Below, one piece after another: positions 29,346 through 42,265 of a stretch of DNA of 64,000 bases (its first letter is position 1; every line of letters begins with the position of its first letter). Under the pieces are notes generated by a model. The model did no database searches. It was not told the DNA's origin and was given only the letters and a program-made list of their open reading frames with translations. The position numbers and the translations under genes were made by a program. Origin of the DNA: Armillaria gallica (taxonomy: Eukaryota; Basidiomycota; Agaricomycetes; Agaricales; Physalacriaceae); assembly GCA_037576215.1 (NCBI GenBank), contig JBANDB010000007.1, positions 5,921,001 to 5,985,000 of the forward strand. The letters are read 5' to 3'.

Positions 29346-29912
29346 TCAGCCTGATCTTTGGGAATATAATTCGACGTCATCCTCCGAAGCTATCCTTTCG
29401 ATTCCTTCATAAATCTTGCATGTTTTCCTGCTGATTTTGTGGCATTGAATTTTGAAAGTTATTGGCCTGAGGACCGCAGCCATCTCCTGTGAGAATAAGT
29501 ATTCGTACTGAAATCTACAGCTGATTCCATCAAATCTGTCAGCCACACGCATTATCAGGCTCAAATATGTCTCGTAATTCCGAATGAAATACTTTGACAG
29601 GCGGCGTACTTTCGTATGGTTTGGAAGAAGGAGCCCAAGGAAAGCCGTTGCTCCTAGATATTGCCGAATAAGTATAAAGAAGGTGTGTTCATTCGGCAGC
29701 TTTCTTACCCTTTCCATTTCCTTCTCACTTCCTCCCCTCCCAAAGTAACCAATCCCATCGTGTGCAGAGCGGGGGTATCGAGTGTCTTGTTGAAATGGGC
29801 GTTCATGTCCAAAACAGTCAAGTCCGGCTTCCAGTTCAAGTTGCCGGCGGCAACTCTGCTCTGCTCTCGCCATGATGCCGCTATATCCTTCACCTCTCCT
29901 TTCGTCCCTCAA
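29346..29912 (-). CDS. Hypothetical 188-aa frame, doubtful
   Basis: An open frame with a plausible middle (ERVRKLPNEHTFFILIRQY, LGLLLPNHTKVRRLSKYF) but no recognised domain, no visible introns and no paralogue in the window. It lies between two tandem arrays. It may be a relic or a chance frame. Confidence 0.2.
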   Translation of the reverse strand: MRDERRGEGYSGIMARAEQSCRRQLELEAGLDCFGHERPFQQDTRYPRSAHDGIGYFGRGGSEKEMERVRKLPNEHTFFILIRQYLGATAFLGLLLPNHTKVRRLSKYFIRNYETYLSLIMRVADRFDGISCRFQYEYLFSQEMAAVLRPITFKIQCHKISRKTCKIYEGIERIASEDDVELYSQRSG

Positions 29913-30049
29913 CGATCATTCTCGACCCTTCAAGACGATTCCAGTATACTCCCAAGAGATTTGAACATTCTGTGAGTCCAAATCAAAGTTGATTTCGATA
30001 TTATTTACCTTTCTTTTCAGCCCACTTTTCCAAACGCGCAAGAGCTCAA

Positions 30050-31010
30050 GATCAAGACCGGGATTTCGGAAAATTTTGCCCTGCGGCGAGAAGGATCACG
30101 CTGGAGGGGAGGGGCTCGGTGTCAGTGTGCCAGTGTCCCCCGCAGATCCAATGTGAATTTGGGTGCATGCAACATGATACATCTCCCACAAACCTTCCTC
30201 CATCAGCGCGGCTCTGCTGCCGCCTTCTCTTAACGCTGATTCTCCTGACAACTGTCCTACCTCCGCCAGCGAAGACAACGACTCCGTTCAATTGGAGGCC
30301 CCGATTTTGCGCCAAGACGACATATCGACTCCCGCTGAGCAGGGTCATGGACGCATACAATGCTCATTGGACGGCGATGGAGGATGGGTGAAGACCGAGA
30401 AGCATGCAGTGAGTACGTCTATTCACTCCTTGCACGCATTCTGGGGTACTAACCTTGCTATAGCCCGAATCCCTCCAAATGCCGCAACATCCGACTATCC
30501 TCACAGAATCACGACTTCTTTGTCAAGCTCAACGCGCCGTCGCGTTGAAGGACAGAATTTTGCCTAAAGACGATGTATCGCCATCCGACGAACAGGATTT
30601 CTGCACACATAAGGAGCATGCGACGACGGCGGGCAGCGGGGTATGGGGCTCGGGGATGAAGGTGGGGAGTGGCGTGACTGGTAGGTCCCTTCACACCTCG
30701 CGCGCATTCAGGGGTACTCAATCCCCGCAAAGATCGACTCCCTCCATCTGCCTCATTGATTAACACGTAAAAGTGCGCCCATGAGGGTCCCGCACTTGGA
30801 AGAATGAGTGTTTTGCTTAGAGATGATGGATCGTCACGCGTCATCCCGCGAGCAAGCATGGATGGCGAGAAGGGAACGAGATAGAGGGATGGCAAGGGTA
30901 ACAGAGTTGATGGGATAGGGAGGATGGTATATTCGCCGAGGAGGTAAGTCGTTCTCGTTGACGTGCTTAGACGGTCACTCACCCATCAGCAGCCTGATCA
31001 CATCCCGACC
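30050..31010. repeat. Tandem array with 253-bp period
   Basis: The core TTTTGC followed by an AGACGAxxxATCG-like run occurs at 30,305, 30,558 and 30,811, spaced exactly 253 bp twice, with an additional related unit at about 30,074. Each unit also repeats a GGxGTACTxAxCC and TCCCTCCA(A/T)C-like tail. There is no convincing long frame. Confidence 0.65.
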
Positions 31011-31856
31011 GCTCTGTCGTTCAAGCGACTATCCCGAACTTGGAGTATTTGCAGAAGACGCGGTTTGCACTCCTGAGAAGGCGCGCATATGATAGACGAG
31101 CACACTGCCAAGTGCCCGGATCCTTGAACAGAACGTCAGTGCGCGCGTCATAAAAACAATACTAGGCGCTCCCCTCTAGTTGCGAAGGAAAGGCGGGTCT
31201 CTATCTCTCCCAAACGTGTACGTTGTTTCCCTATCAAGCGCGCCGTAGTCTTATTTTTTTTATATCTAGCGCGCAGAACACTATTCACTCTCCCACTTTA
31301 TCTCCGCCTTGTTCGTCTCAGACGCGAGAAACATGCACCCACACAGTCCGTGTTTCAGATCTTACAGAAGATCCGGCGGACCGGTTGAACTCCATCCCGA
31401 TTCCTAACACGGTACGCGAGAACGTTCAGGAGTACATGCACCCATAAACAGGTACGTCCCAGTCAGAATACCAAATCTCAGTAAAACTAACATGAGAAGC
31501 TTAGATTTGGCTCGATCTACGAAGAATTTGCCACCCTCTCACCAGTGAAATGTTTTCGAGCTCTGGACTCGGTATCTTTCCCATCTCAAGCACGGTACAT
31601 ATAGTATCAAGCCCCTGCTTCTTGACGCCAAGTCAACAGCAGAGCAACGTCTGTTTCCCCACATCCAAGCCGACTCGCTGCCGCAGGGGACAATGTTCAA
31701 CGAGACGGCAGATGTCTAATTTAGAGGATCTGCAAAAGTGACGTGTGATCGGGAGAGGTGGACCTATGAGCGTCAACTAGAGGCGTATTCGACGCGATAG
31801 TGGCGTACCGTTTTGGGTTGGTATGTGGGCGCGGCGCCGTCGCGTTCTCATGACGT
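31011..31856. other. No gene recognised
   Basis: Short frames only, with no domain, repeat or RNA gene that I can support. Confidence 0.3.
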
Positions 31857-32250
31857 TCTCAGTCTGGCTTAGAGCACGGAGAGAATTAGGTATTCGAGTC
31901 GAGATACATAATCTAGATGAGACTGAAGGTTTTGCAGAGGAAGCACATTGTTTATGATATGATATTATAATCATAGCGCGGATAATAATTATAAATTATG
32001 ATTGGAATTGAGGCCGAGGACGCGTGGAATGGACGACACGTCCGCGTCATGATATAGATAGGTCATGATATTTGATGATGAGAAAGCGTACAACGAATGG
32101 AGGTAGTATAGTTCAATGAAGGAGCCAGAATGCGCCGATTGGTAGTACAGTACCTCTGATGCGAGCGACGCGGTGGGGCCGACGTAGTAAGCGATGAAGG
32201 CGGTGATGATGCCAAACGCCCCCTTGATTTGGCGAGACTGGGAAAGTGTG
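31857..32250. repeat. Segment duplicated from 24,834-25,220
   Basis: Partner of the duplication described at 24,834; same order and orientation, with small indels and many substitutions. Confidence 0.7.
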
Positions 32251-32415
32251 AGCTGATAGAGAGAAGGAGGAGAGAGAAGACATACTTGGTGCGGATGATA
32301 GCCTTGCGGACAGCGCAGAAAACTCCTAACAGGCAGGAAGCATAGACGTGAGAGGAAAACAACTGAAGAGAATGATGAACAAGGCGGACTTGCGGAGCGA
32401 GGTGATGCTACATAT
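32150..32415 (-). pseudogene. GPR1/FUN34/YaaH-like transporter fragment 2
   Basis: The minus strand reads KGAFGIITAFIAYYVG at about 32,170-32,230, better preserved than fragment 1. Upstream, at about 32,340-32,410, an exon-like block reads TSLRKSALFIILF, which resembles the preceding membrane helix of the same family (SLR-T-V-aF pattern). The reading is interrupted between the blocks, so it is a relic. Confidence 0.4.
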
Positions 32416-32689
32416 ATCGGGGTTAGCGATAAGCAGTGAGGCGAAGGGAAGGGAACAAGAATAGAACTGTGACTATCATCCAGGAAAACAGGTACACGGC
32501 GAGGGCAGAAGAGAGCTCGGCTGCATCAGCGCCGTACGCACGTCTTATAGCCTGCATGTATGCTGCATCTCACATCCGAGGTCCGAAAATTGTCGCCGTC
32601 GACGGGCTCATCCGAATCCGAGTCGCGTCTCCTCCCATCCTAGCTAAGAATAGAAGACACCAGTACCCCCTACATCTCTATCCACCCTA

Positions 32690-33660
32690 ACATATTCTGC
32701 ACACGCTCGAGTCAGTGATGAGAACGCTGCAGGAAGCAAGCCTACGTACCCTAGCGAGCCCGTCTCAAATCCCGCCCGAGTTCCTGCCTGTCATATCGAG
32801 TTCCCATCACCCTTATCGATGGCGCAACACGCGTGAACCTTCCCTCTGACAAGACGGCGTGAGTGGAGGTAAAACTATGTGGAATGCCACGTACCGTGAG
32901 AGATGTTTTCGCGGAGTTGAGCTGCAACCAGCGAGAAGGGACCTGATGAGCAAGGCCAAATCTCGTTCACAAAGCAATACATGCACCTCTGCCCATACAA
33001 CTAGCACTCCCTCCAGAATATCGTCCGCCATCCTCCCTTGGAATCCTGACAGCGGTGGCCAGAGTAATCGTTAGCCCTCGTTCAAATCAGCTTGGGGAAT
33101 GGCTTACCGAGCCTAATGACCATGCTCCTAGTAAATGTTGAACTCGTGTTCGTCGGGCAGAATTCGTGTCATCGACAGCGCACGGAGCCGCTCTGATGAA
33201 CGCCGCATAAGCCAAATGTGCAAAGAATGGAGAACAAGTCGCGTACCATTACGCATGCACTGTGAACAGACTGGTCGGCGGCGCAGGGCGAGCCTAGGGA
33301 AAGAAAGGGATGGTAAGCCGCATAGAACAAGGGTCAGTACACACGCCCTTACCCGGTAATCAAATCATACTGCTAGAAATCTCGTTAATAAAGGTTGCCA
33401 ATGCAGAGATGTGAAATACTTACCTTTCTTGTTTTTATCACCCATTTCACGCAGCTGCAGGAAGACATTGAGAAAGAGATAAAGAGAATCAAATAAAAAC
33501 CGAGCTCACCGTCGAGCTGGACGACGAGACGCCAATCGACGTGGCAGTCAACAAGTAAAAACCCGATTACCAAAAATTGACCAAAAAGTCACCCAAACGA
33601 GCTACTTTCCGGTCACGAGACCACGACACGTCCACACGCCAAAGCCAAAATTTTCATTGC
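32690..33660 (-). pseudogene. Unrecognised multi-exon gene relic 2
   Basis: At about 33,490-33,660 the minus strand carries GFLLVDCHVDWRLVVQLDGE and upstream text corresponding to SWSRD...ARLG of relic 1, with stops between. Other blocks (GxxFxxGEA-like) are too damaged to order. Together with 25.5-26.7 kb it shows the same gene was duplicated and lost twice. Confidence 0.35.
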
Positions 33661-34032
33661 ATTTTCCATATCCCGTTTTTGTGGTATACAAAGGGAACAA
33701 AATGTCGCAACATTTTTAGAATACCTTTTTCCGTCCTTAAAAGGAACCGGTCCCAGCAGTGAAGTCAAATTATCACTCATTTTCCGACTCATTATGCAAG
33801 ATGATGAGAGTGCTGCGCTCCACATTGAACACAATGAGGAGTTGAGGTGAGGGAGAGAGGACAAGAAGGGGAAAATGGGACAGTGGGAGGATTGCAGGAG
33901 GATGGGACGAAGGAATACTGACATTCTGCACCTACATGAATGATGAGTCAATAGTGCATGATAATGTAACGACTGTTTTGTTTCTGTTGGACGCCGTATT
34001 TTCATGGTGATTACCTCTGCTGTTCTCAACTT

Positions 34033-34404
34033 TGTATTCATACGGTTCTTGCGCTCCTTTATAAACTGACAGGGATCGAGTAAAATTCCATGGTGAATGA
34101 TTTCATTATTCAACTACCAGTTGTAGTCATACTGTCAGTACATAATCTATCAGACTTGTTTGCGTACCGCGGCACGTACTAGCTCGAGTCCGTCGATACA
34201 GCAGGAGAACCAGCATCTCCTACGTTTTCCTGTGTTGGACGCTTAGAATGCAAGAATTCCTGGAATTTTGGATGCGCCGCAATCTATCCTCGATGAGCCC
34301 AGGAGGTTAATCACGTTGCAAAACTCCGTACCTGTGAATATTTGGGTTTTCTGCCACTGTAGCGGTGTCAGAGCGGTTACATGAGTTAACAAAGAAAAAT
34401 AGGC
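34033..34404. repeat. 3' flank of DUF6535 copy C, duplicated at 2356-2716
   Basis: Nearly continuous alignment with the 3' flank of copy A, including TGCGTACCGCGGCACGTAC and AACCAGCATCTCCTACG. Confidence 0.7.
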
Positions 34405-37042
34405 TCACCTAGATGAATAAACTTCTTGCAACCAACGAGGCTGGTTCACACCGGTATATGCATCGGAATAATACTTTGGTAAAGACTCATTGTTGCCGCC
34501 GCTATGGCCCAGCATGTTCTGCAGCTCTCCGATTACAATAACAGCCAGAACGCGTTTGAGAAAGGTCCATTGGCGGAATTCCTCTCGTGATGCCCACCGC
34601 ACTAATCGCGAAAGATACACTGGCCAGATATTTTGCATGGCGGGATGTCGCGCCCACTCATAGAGGATACTCTCGTTATGTTCCTCAATAAGAAGCAACA
34701 TGACCTGGAAAAGTCCGTTGATCGAAAAGTAGGGATAACGAGAGTCAAATATGCATGAAATTGGATGCAGGCTCAAAGATCTTAATACAAGACGTCCCAA
34801 GCCAGGCAGCACGTCGTTTTCCGATCTCTCGCCTCCGCCCGATAGTGAATGAAAGTAACACTGATAAGCAACAGAATAAAATCGCATGCTTGGGAGTGAA
34901 TGCATCGTCCAATATCCCCTACTGTCAAGAATCATTATTATCTTGTGCGCAAGTGTTTCAAGATCTGGGCTGACGACAACAAAAGCCTCAGAGGAAAGCC
35001 AGGAGTATAAGATATCCAGGACTGGGCGCATTGCTCTGTTGGCGGCATGGCTATAGCTGAGGATGTCCGTGGCACGTTCAATGATAGTAGTGGTAATTTC
35101 GATTAGCTGCTTTCGATCTGAGGCATGCGCGGGATCGCACAATCTTTCCTGCGTTCGGGTGATAAGTGCGAGAATGATATGCCGATCAAGATCATTGAAG
35201 GAAGGAAGGAAGGACAAGGGGACGGCAGGCAAATGAAAGCTCGGATAATCAAACTCCGATTTTCCCATAATCTTCCCAAGTATGTACTCCCTTATCTCAT
35301 CTGTAGGCCTGTCGATAGTGGTGGCATCCCTGCTCACCCTCGTAGTCAAGGAATTCACAAGGATTTTCGTAAGTTCAAGCTCTACTAATTCCCAAACACT
35401 GCTATGGCCCCGTTCGAGTGGGAAGGTCGTTGGCCTGGCCCAAGCGGCATTGATTAGTGCCTTCCACACTGCGGAGTGCAAGACGAGGGAAGAGCGCTGC
35501 GGGCCTTGAAGGATTCCGGGCAAAACAGCTGACGGCATCATTGTACCTGACAATATCCCTTTCAGTTGCTCGATAGAGGATTTATCCATCGGATAACCAT
35601 AAAGGAGGGCCAACGCTCTACAGTAGAGGCAGAACTCATCCACTTCAGGAGATGACACAAGTGCTTTCATGCGCTCTATCTGCTGATGCAGAGATATCAT
35701 GAGTGCGGAGATATATTCATCTGGTAGATATTTCAAAGTGGTGGACGACATTCCGGAAATGGATTGCAGCACGCTTTGGTGTACTGATACATTAGAGGTG
35801 GAGGAGTGCAGCCATCGCAGCGATTGCGCATCTACTTTGGCAGCATACTTTTGAACATGATCGTGCTCGATTTCCTTCAGAGGACGCGATCGGTGTTGGA
35901 AAATACTCTCGCGTCTTCGCCGGTACATGCTCCAGCGATGATTGTCACGGTGAAACACGTGGGTATACGGATAATGTCGTATAAGGGCAATACGTAGGAG
36001 AAGAAAGTCATTGACAAGTTGATACAGAGAGTGGACGTAAAGTGTTAATGGTACCTTGAATGGACAATAGGGATAGATGAGGGGGAGGATTAGGGCAATG
36101 ATGTAGGCCATGTATGTTGCTGCACCGATGATAGACACTAGCCATGCTACCTTCATGCCCAGAGAGAACAAGAAAACAGCGAGACCGGCAAAAAAGAGCG
36201 CCAATGAAACATGGAGGAGGACCGGAAGCATTCCGATGATCATTGGTACTCGCCACGCCTGTAGTCCAGCGTATCGCATATGTCGGATTCTTGCACGATC
36301 GCGCGCAGAGCTGTCGGAGACGATGGCGACATATTGGTGGAGCCACTGCTTGACTAAAACAGCCACGAGGGCGGTGATGAGACTGAGAGTCAGACTCACG
36401 AACCACAAACTGTTCAACCATTCATCGGAACGGCTGGGAGAAAAGAACGCGGTGGGGGAGGAAGGGATAGAGGGTTGGGAGCTGTTCGACGCCTGGGCCT
36501 TGAGGATTTCAAAGAGAAGGAATGTGGATGCTTGGTTGTAATCAAGTTGCATGCTTTGCGATGTCTGCACCACGAATGTTGTGAGTACCGCAGAGAAAAG
36601 ACCAGCCTATAATATATTAGACTTTTTGGAGCTTGGTTTTGAAAGGAAACGTGAGACACACAAAAACAAGTAAGACATCGATGGTATCCCGCCACTCTGC
36701 CAACATATTGGCGTCGAAATCGGCCGCTTCTTCGTTGTAGATGGGCCATATTCGTGCATTGTCCGACATCTCTTGGCCATAAGGATCTGGATGGTAGCAC
36801 GCCTTATAGTCGCGTGGAGCAGCGCCTGACACCATTTAAAATTAAATACCATCTTAGCAGAACAGTCCAAGCAAATTAAACACACCAACTCCCCACGAAT
36901 GCAGCTGATTCTTGTTCAGTCCAAAAAACGTCCCGCTTGGAGGGCTTCTCTGAGCTCCAAGGTCAGATGAGGGAACACGACTATCAGTTGCTGAAGGTTG
37001 GTTTGGGGGTGACTCTGCACCATTCCCATCGGTATCTGCCAT
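34405..37042 (-). CDS. DUF6535 family membrane protein, copy C, intact
   Basis: Three exons: 37042-36886, 36825-36662 and 36606-34405, separated by 60- and 55-bp GT-AG introns. They sum to 2,523 nt, an open frame of about 840 aa with no lesion. Exon 1 is Ser/Pro-rich (MADTDGNGAESPPNQ). Exon 2 has the DUF6535 signature ARIWPIYNEEAADFDANML ... DVLLVF; exon 3 continues with AGLFSAVLTTFVVQTSQ. Predicted membrane segments are at about residues 108-122, 173-194, 230-257 and 260-285, with the basic RARIRHMRYAG between segments 2 and 3. The remaining ~550 residues are helical and soluble. A GTGAGC donor-like site just before the stop suggests a possible extra 3' exon. The function is unknown; the family is expanded in Agaricomycetes. 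It is the only copy of three here without a break. Confidence 0.85.
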
Positions 37043-37733
37043 GCTAGCAAATCGATAGAAATCAAGTTAGTACAATCGGAGTCCATAGAAAATTCCAGAG
37101 TAGCTCACTTTCGACGATATGGTGGTTGTCAAGGAAGAAAGAACAAGCGCCGTATGCTCATGTTGTGCTGTGCTATACAAAACATCAAAGTCCGCAATCG
37201 GTGACACCCGACACCTTAGGTAGTTGTTCATGCCAACAGACATAGCATTCACAGTAAATCGGGGAGGCAAGTGGATTTACGATCTAAGTAATAGGCGAAG
37301 AAGATATAGCTGATCGTTGATCGATGTCGCCTCGGATGCAGTAGAAGTCACCGAGACGCTGACTCATCTTCTTGACTTCTTTTCGTCATCTCTGTGCCGT
37401 CCTTATAATCCTCCAGGCTCCGTCGCAAGAATTAGACTTTATCTTCTGAATATTCTCGCCCTGAAACGTTCGTCACGATGAGCAGAAAGGATTAACGACA
37501 CTGGTCCACCTGTAAACACTGACCGGCGAGGGATGTTTATATGCTGAGGGTCCAATATGCAACGACTGGACGGGTACGAACTTACAGTACTTGACTGGGT
37601 GAGATATCTGAACTTGTAGGGCCAGGTGTACTGTTTATCAGCATAGAAGCCTCGTGTCACCACGATCTTTTTCCGAATGCCAACATGACACTTTTACTAT
37701 CGTCTTAGTTCACGCCAACGTAGCACGTTTAGC

Positions 37734-38580
37734 ATGTCGACCTCAATACAGCCTCCCCTTCTCCTCAACGCGCAGTATTATCAGTGCGGAGGTGCTGCAA
37801 TCCATATAAGCTCCTCCCAGGTTTTAGCTATCAATCCCGGCCGGTTCGTCTACGAAACCACGCATGGAGCGGCCTCAACATTTCTCAAGCCATTCGTGGG
37901 GATGGAGGTAGTAACGATGAGACGGCATCTACACCCTTCTTCTGATTTTCCCTCAAGAAGTGTGGTTTTCCCTGGTCGATTCACATCTGTTCAGGTAGCC
38001 AGAACGTACGAGGATGCACATCGTTTGCCACAAGACAAGGAAAGGGGGACTCGGAGGCGGCAGCCATCAGGAAAGTTGACTATAATCGCCGAAGGTTCCA
38101 GCGTGGCATCGAAGCAGTGAGGGTCTCGTTTGTCTGCATTGACAGGGCAGAGACCGGCCTGGGAGATCAACTATAAACTTGTGCGGGTTATGGCTGATGC
38201 AGAGGATGTGCAAAATCAACGGAATCTGGTGACGGACGTCCCTTTTCCTCGCACGCAGTTCCCGGACGTTCGGTACGGAAGGATGTGGGACTGCAGATGT
38301 ACCTCATGACTGCCGAGCGTCGGGTATGGGCAACATCGCGCGCGAACCTGTGGGAAGAAGGATACCGTGTCCGTCCCAAGCAAGACCAGGATTACCATAC
38401 GAGATGTTGGACCCACACTATAAGGATCCTCTGGTATTCAACGAATATGTTGAAAGTATGCCTGAGGATTTTTGTAGGGCGATGTTTGAGAGAGGTTTGG
38501 ATACGGACCGGGACGGAGCGAGAGAGAAGATGCACCAGCGGAGGATACGACCGGGAGCCCTATCTATGACTAGGACATGA
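37734..38580 (+). CDS. Hypothetical protein, possibly spliced or decayed
   Basis: The first block (37734-38120, MSTSIQPPLLLNAQYY...) ends in a stop. Coding-like text resumes at about 38,150 (RPAWEINYKLVRVMADAED, FPRTQFPDVRYGRMWDC) and again in another frame at about 38,395-38,580 (LDPHYKDPLVFNEYVESM, FERGLDTDRDGAREKM, RIRPGALSMTRT). The pieces look like one basidiomycete protein with a short intron near 38,110-38,145 and a frame change near 38,310. No domain recognised. Confidence 0.35.
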
Positions 38581-38599
38581 CCGTCCCATGATCCATCCC

Positions 38600-41500
38600 G
38601 AAACGACGCGACCATCTTTGGGGGTCTGTCTGTATATCAATGGTCGACATCGCTTGCAACACATCTGATGTGCCGGCTATCTTGCATACCATCCGATTTC
38701 TTGCCACGAGGCTCGAGTCCAAAAACGGAGACGCAAAGCACTACCATAGTGGCCGTCACTGTCGTAGAACATCCTTTTCTATCCCTCTCCTCCCCACTTT
38801 TGATCCACGCGAAGCTCGTTTCAATCCATTACGAATACCAGCATATCATGATGTTTCTAAAATGTCACCGCAGTCAAAGAGACTACTTTCTGAGACACTG
38901 CCATCCGGACCCTGGTCAAGATCAAAGGCTTTGAACCTATTACCGTCCTACTAGTTCAGAGACACTCGGGCGACGAGAAAACTATCCCCAAGCTTGCAGA
39001 GAGGAGGTATTGCAGCAGCAACAAAGGTGTTGATATGGTGCGATAGACGTCTTCCATTGACGTGAAGAGATTACGAACTACCAAGATGTGGGGGTCATTG
39101 CTAACTAGTTCGGGCTGGTCGACGATTCCGACAACCAACCCGTTGGGAGTGGATGTGTTGTACTGTTTCATTACTTGCGGAGGAATTGGTTCGGGCTCGA
39201 TTATAGATTTTACAGCAATCCGGTTGCAATACACCTACGAAGTATTCATTCAACGGTCTAACCTATGTATATGATATCTTATATCGCATACACTTTCTGT
39301 CTCGAAAATGACATTGCCTGTTCTCCGCAGTTGTCACCAATTACACGACGGTTAGCGATCCTCCTAATTCAGTGACAGGTACACCTGTAGAACGATTCAG
39401 GATTAGAGAAGAAAACAAAGCTACAGTGCTTCGGTGGCAAATCTGACACTTAGCCGAAGTGGGCCACTGCAAGCATGGCAGGTACGAGTCCGAAAACCAG
39501 CCACCCTCTTATAAGCTACTCACCAGATGAAGATACATCGCCTCGAGTTTAATTTCATTACTTAATCTCCTTGAACTAACATAACAACACCCTCAGAATC
39601 AGCCAGAGCAAAATTCCCCAAAGAAATAGTTGCGTGACCTTGCCGTCACTCCATGGGACCTCTCCATGTTGCTCAAGTGTGTGATTTAGCCTACTAACAA
39701 CCTGTCAATACCTCCTCAGGAATGGACCCTCTTTTGATCACACGCAAACATTTGGCAAAGTCATGGTTGTGTCTCAGGGATAAATCCTCTGAGTGTGCTC
39801 TCGTGCACATCATCATGTCTGTTTTCTATTTTTAACTTGAGACTATTCACCATAAAATGGAACACTTACCATGTGTCCATCAACCAAGTTTACTACAAGC
39901 ATGATTCCAGCTATTTCATCATTTTCCTCTTGAATTAGCCAATGTGAGCAATAATTTTTGAACGTCAGTGTAAATGAATCACCTTGGCAGAAATTTTTCG
40001 GATTTGGACAGAAATTTCTCATGAAAATGTATGCTCAGGGGATGAAGACTCATACCTCAAGCATGGTACAGGGTTTGAATCAGGGAATTTTGAACCCAAA
40101 ACTGTAAAAAGTGAGTAAAATCAAGTCCAAAAAGATCCTAAGATGATGCTTATAGTGATCCAGATTAAATCCCAAGAAATCATACAACAACCCACTCACC
40201 AGATCATGATACATATATGTAGTCAAAGCCATAGTAGATTAGGGAAAAATTACAATGGTAGGCAGCTCGCATCCTGAAGGACAATGCTGGCAGTGGTGAG
40301 CACAGAGGCAATGGACCTCGCTTGCCAGATGATGATACATTATCTCGCTGCAATGCTGAGTTCAATGTGATGAGGTCTGAGGATCATTGGTGGCAGTGGG
40401 CAGGCATGCAGTGGGTAGCGTCGTGCCACCTTAAGCTGGATATAGGCTATAGCCCATGCCACAAATGAGCGACAGTGGCATAGGCTAGGGATGAGGGATG
40501 AGGGATTGGCAGTCACACCATAAAGTGTTACAGCGAACTCGTGAGGGGAAACAGAGAATACCATCAGATTCCCCGCTATTGAAAATGGGGGTGGGTTTCA
40601 ATGGTGGTCATATAGTCCCAGGCATCGGTACATCGTCTGGGTCTCTGGTCAGTACCAGTCTCAGCAAGACACACCTTTCACTCTTATCTGGTGAAATGTC
40701 AGTAAATACAGGGCGAAATTTGCTTGAATTTTAACTTACATTGCGTCAGGCTCTTGATATGGCATCTTGGGCCAAAATTGAAAATTCCTGTCAGAAACAA
40801 TGAGTATATCATTCATGAACATGAAATAGCACTCACCAAAGCTGCCATTGGCTCCACAATGCTTGGAATTGGAGACTTACGGTGGTATATCTTGTGAGCA
40901 TCGACTTGACTCTGTAAGGCTTGGAGCCCACAATCCTGAAGCCATTAAAAGTGAGACAAAGCAAATGAGGAAAGATAGATAGGAGCCTACCTGATGCCTG
41001 CTCGCCGTACAGCAATACATTGTTATGGGGCAATCCTGTACCGTGAGATGCGTCGTTCAATGCCGCAGAGAGTTACCTCACCTGCGAGTGTCTGGCACAA
41101 AATCTTGAAGTTCCGGACACAATAAAAACGTGTCTGCTTGAAGAGAAAAGTCAACCATAAAAGATACTGGTTAGAATGTGTACCATAGTCGTGTGGCTTC
41201 GATATCATACTAAAATGTAAGTAATAAGTACAGAACAAGTGAGTAATTGAAGAAAGGACCTACTTGGTGGTGGTGAGACATATGTCAATGATCCTGATTT
41301 GGGTATCAATGCTTGTGCCTTGTAAAAGAAATCTTGAGGGCTGTCAAAACGTGTAGGAGAAAGGGAGGTGGAGGAATTATAGAAAGTGAGAAGGTGATGG
41401 ATGATATAGAGAGAGGAAGGGAGGAATGGGAGATGGAAAGTCCAGATGGTGGTGGAATGGGAATAAGAACTTGAGCAGAGTGTGTTTCATGGCATCAACA

Positions 41501-42265
41501 TCTGACAAGAGACTGGACACCTGTATTTGTAAGGTCGAGAGGCAAACGATATAATATGCCATCAGAATACCTTTGTATACTTGACCTTGATATGAGGAAT
41601 AAAACAATTGCAACAAACGAAATTTGAATCGAAAGCTCAACATGTAATACTGCACAAATGGAATGATATAACAATTACACTAAGACGCCATACAGTGGGT
41701 AGAAGTTATATGTTATATAACTACCTGAGAATGTAAGGAATATCACAAAAAAAACCCCCCATTGTACGATGTGGGGCAGGGCATTGACATGACGTGAGAC
41801 GTCAGGCATGGTGTAGTCAACGATGTAGTGAGTGTACTCGACGAGTGGCGAGGTTGCGGGGCGGCAGGGGAATTGGGGTTGGGTGATACAAAACAAGCCG
41901 GGGGTCAGGGTCAGCGATCATTAGACGGTTAGACAGGGAAACGGTCTTCAGCATTAGACTCCAAGTGGTCGATAACAGGGCTGATGGGGTCATTGCGAAG
42001 GCGGCGACACTGGTGGAAGTGACAGGGCAAAAAGTTTGGGCGTCGAGATGGTGAGCAGGCGCACGATGAGCACGTTGTCAGGAAGGAAAACTGACCACAT
42101 ATTTGTGATCTCCCACTCAAATAATGGAGATGCACGAATTTGGGGTGTGCCAGCAAGCTGGGTCACGCGGGGCAGCCTGATGTTGGAGGGTTGGGGTGGG
42201 CGGCAGTGGGGGTCGTGGGGGTTGGATAGCCAGAGTTTGGGTGCGTTCGATGAGCCCCCGAGTTG
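38600..42265. other. No gene recognised
   Basis: Only short frames. Some intron-like GTGAG/CAG signals recur and a CACCAGAT(G/C)A-type phrase repeats at about 39,523, 40,197 and 40,325, but nothing can be assembled into a gene. There is a homopolymer-rich spot at about 41,745-41,760. Confidence 0.3.

Noticed and set aside
41745..41760. Poly-A/poly-C run as a retroelement tail
   Set aside because: Only a short A run followed by a C run, without a target duplication or coding sequence nearby.
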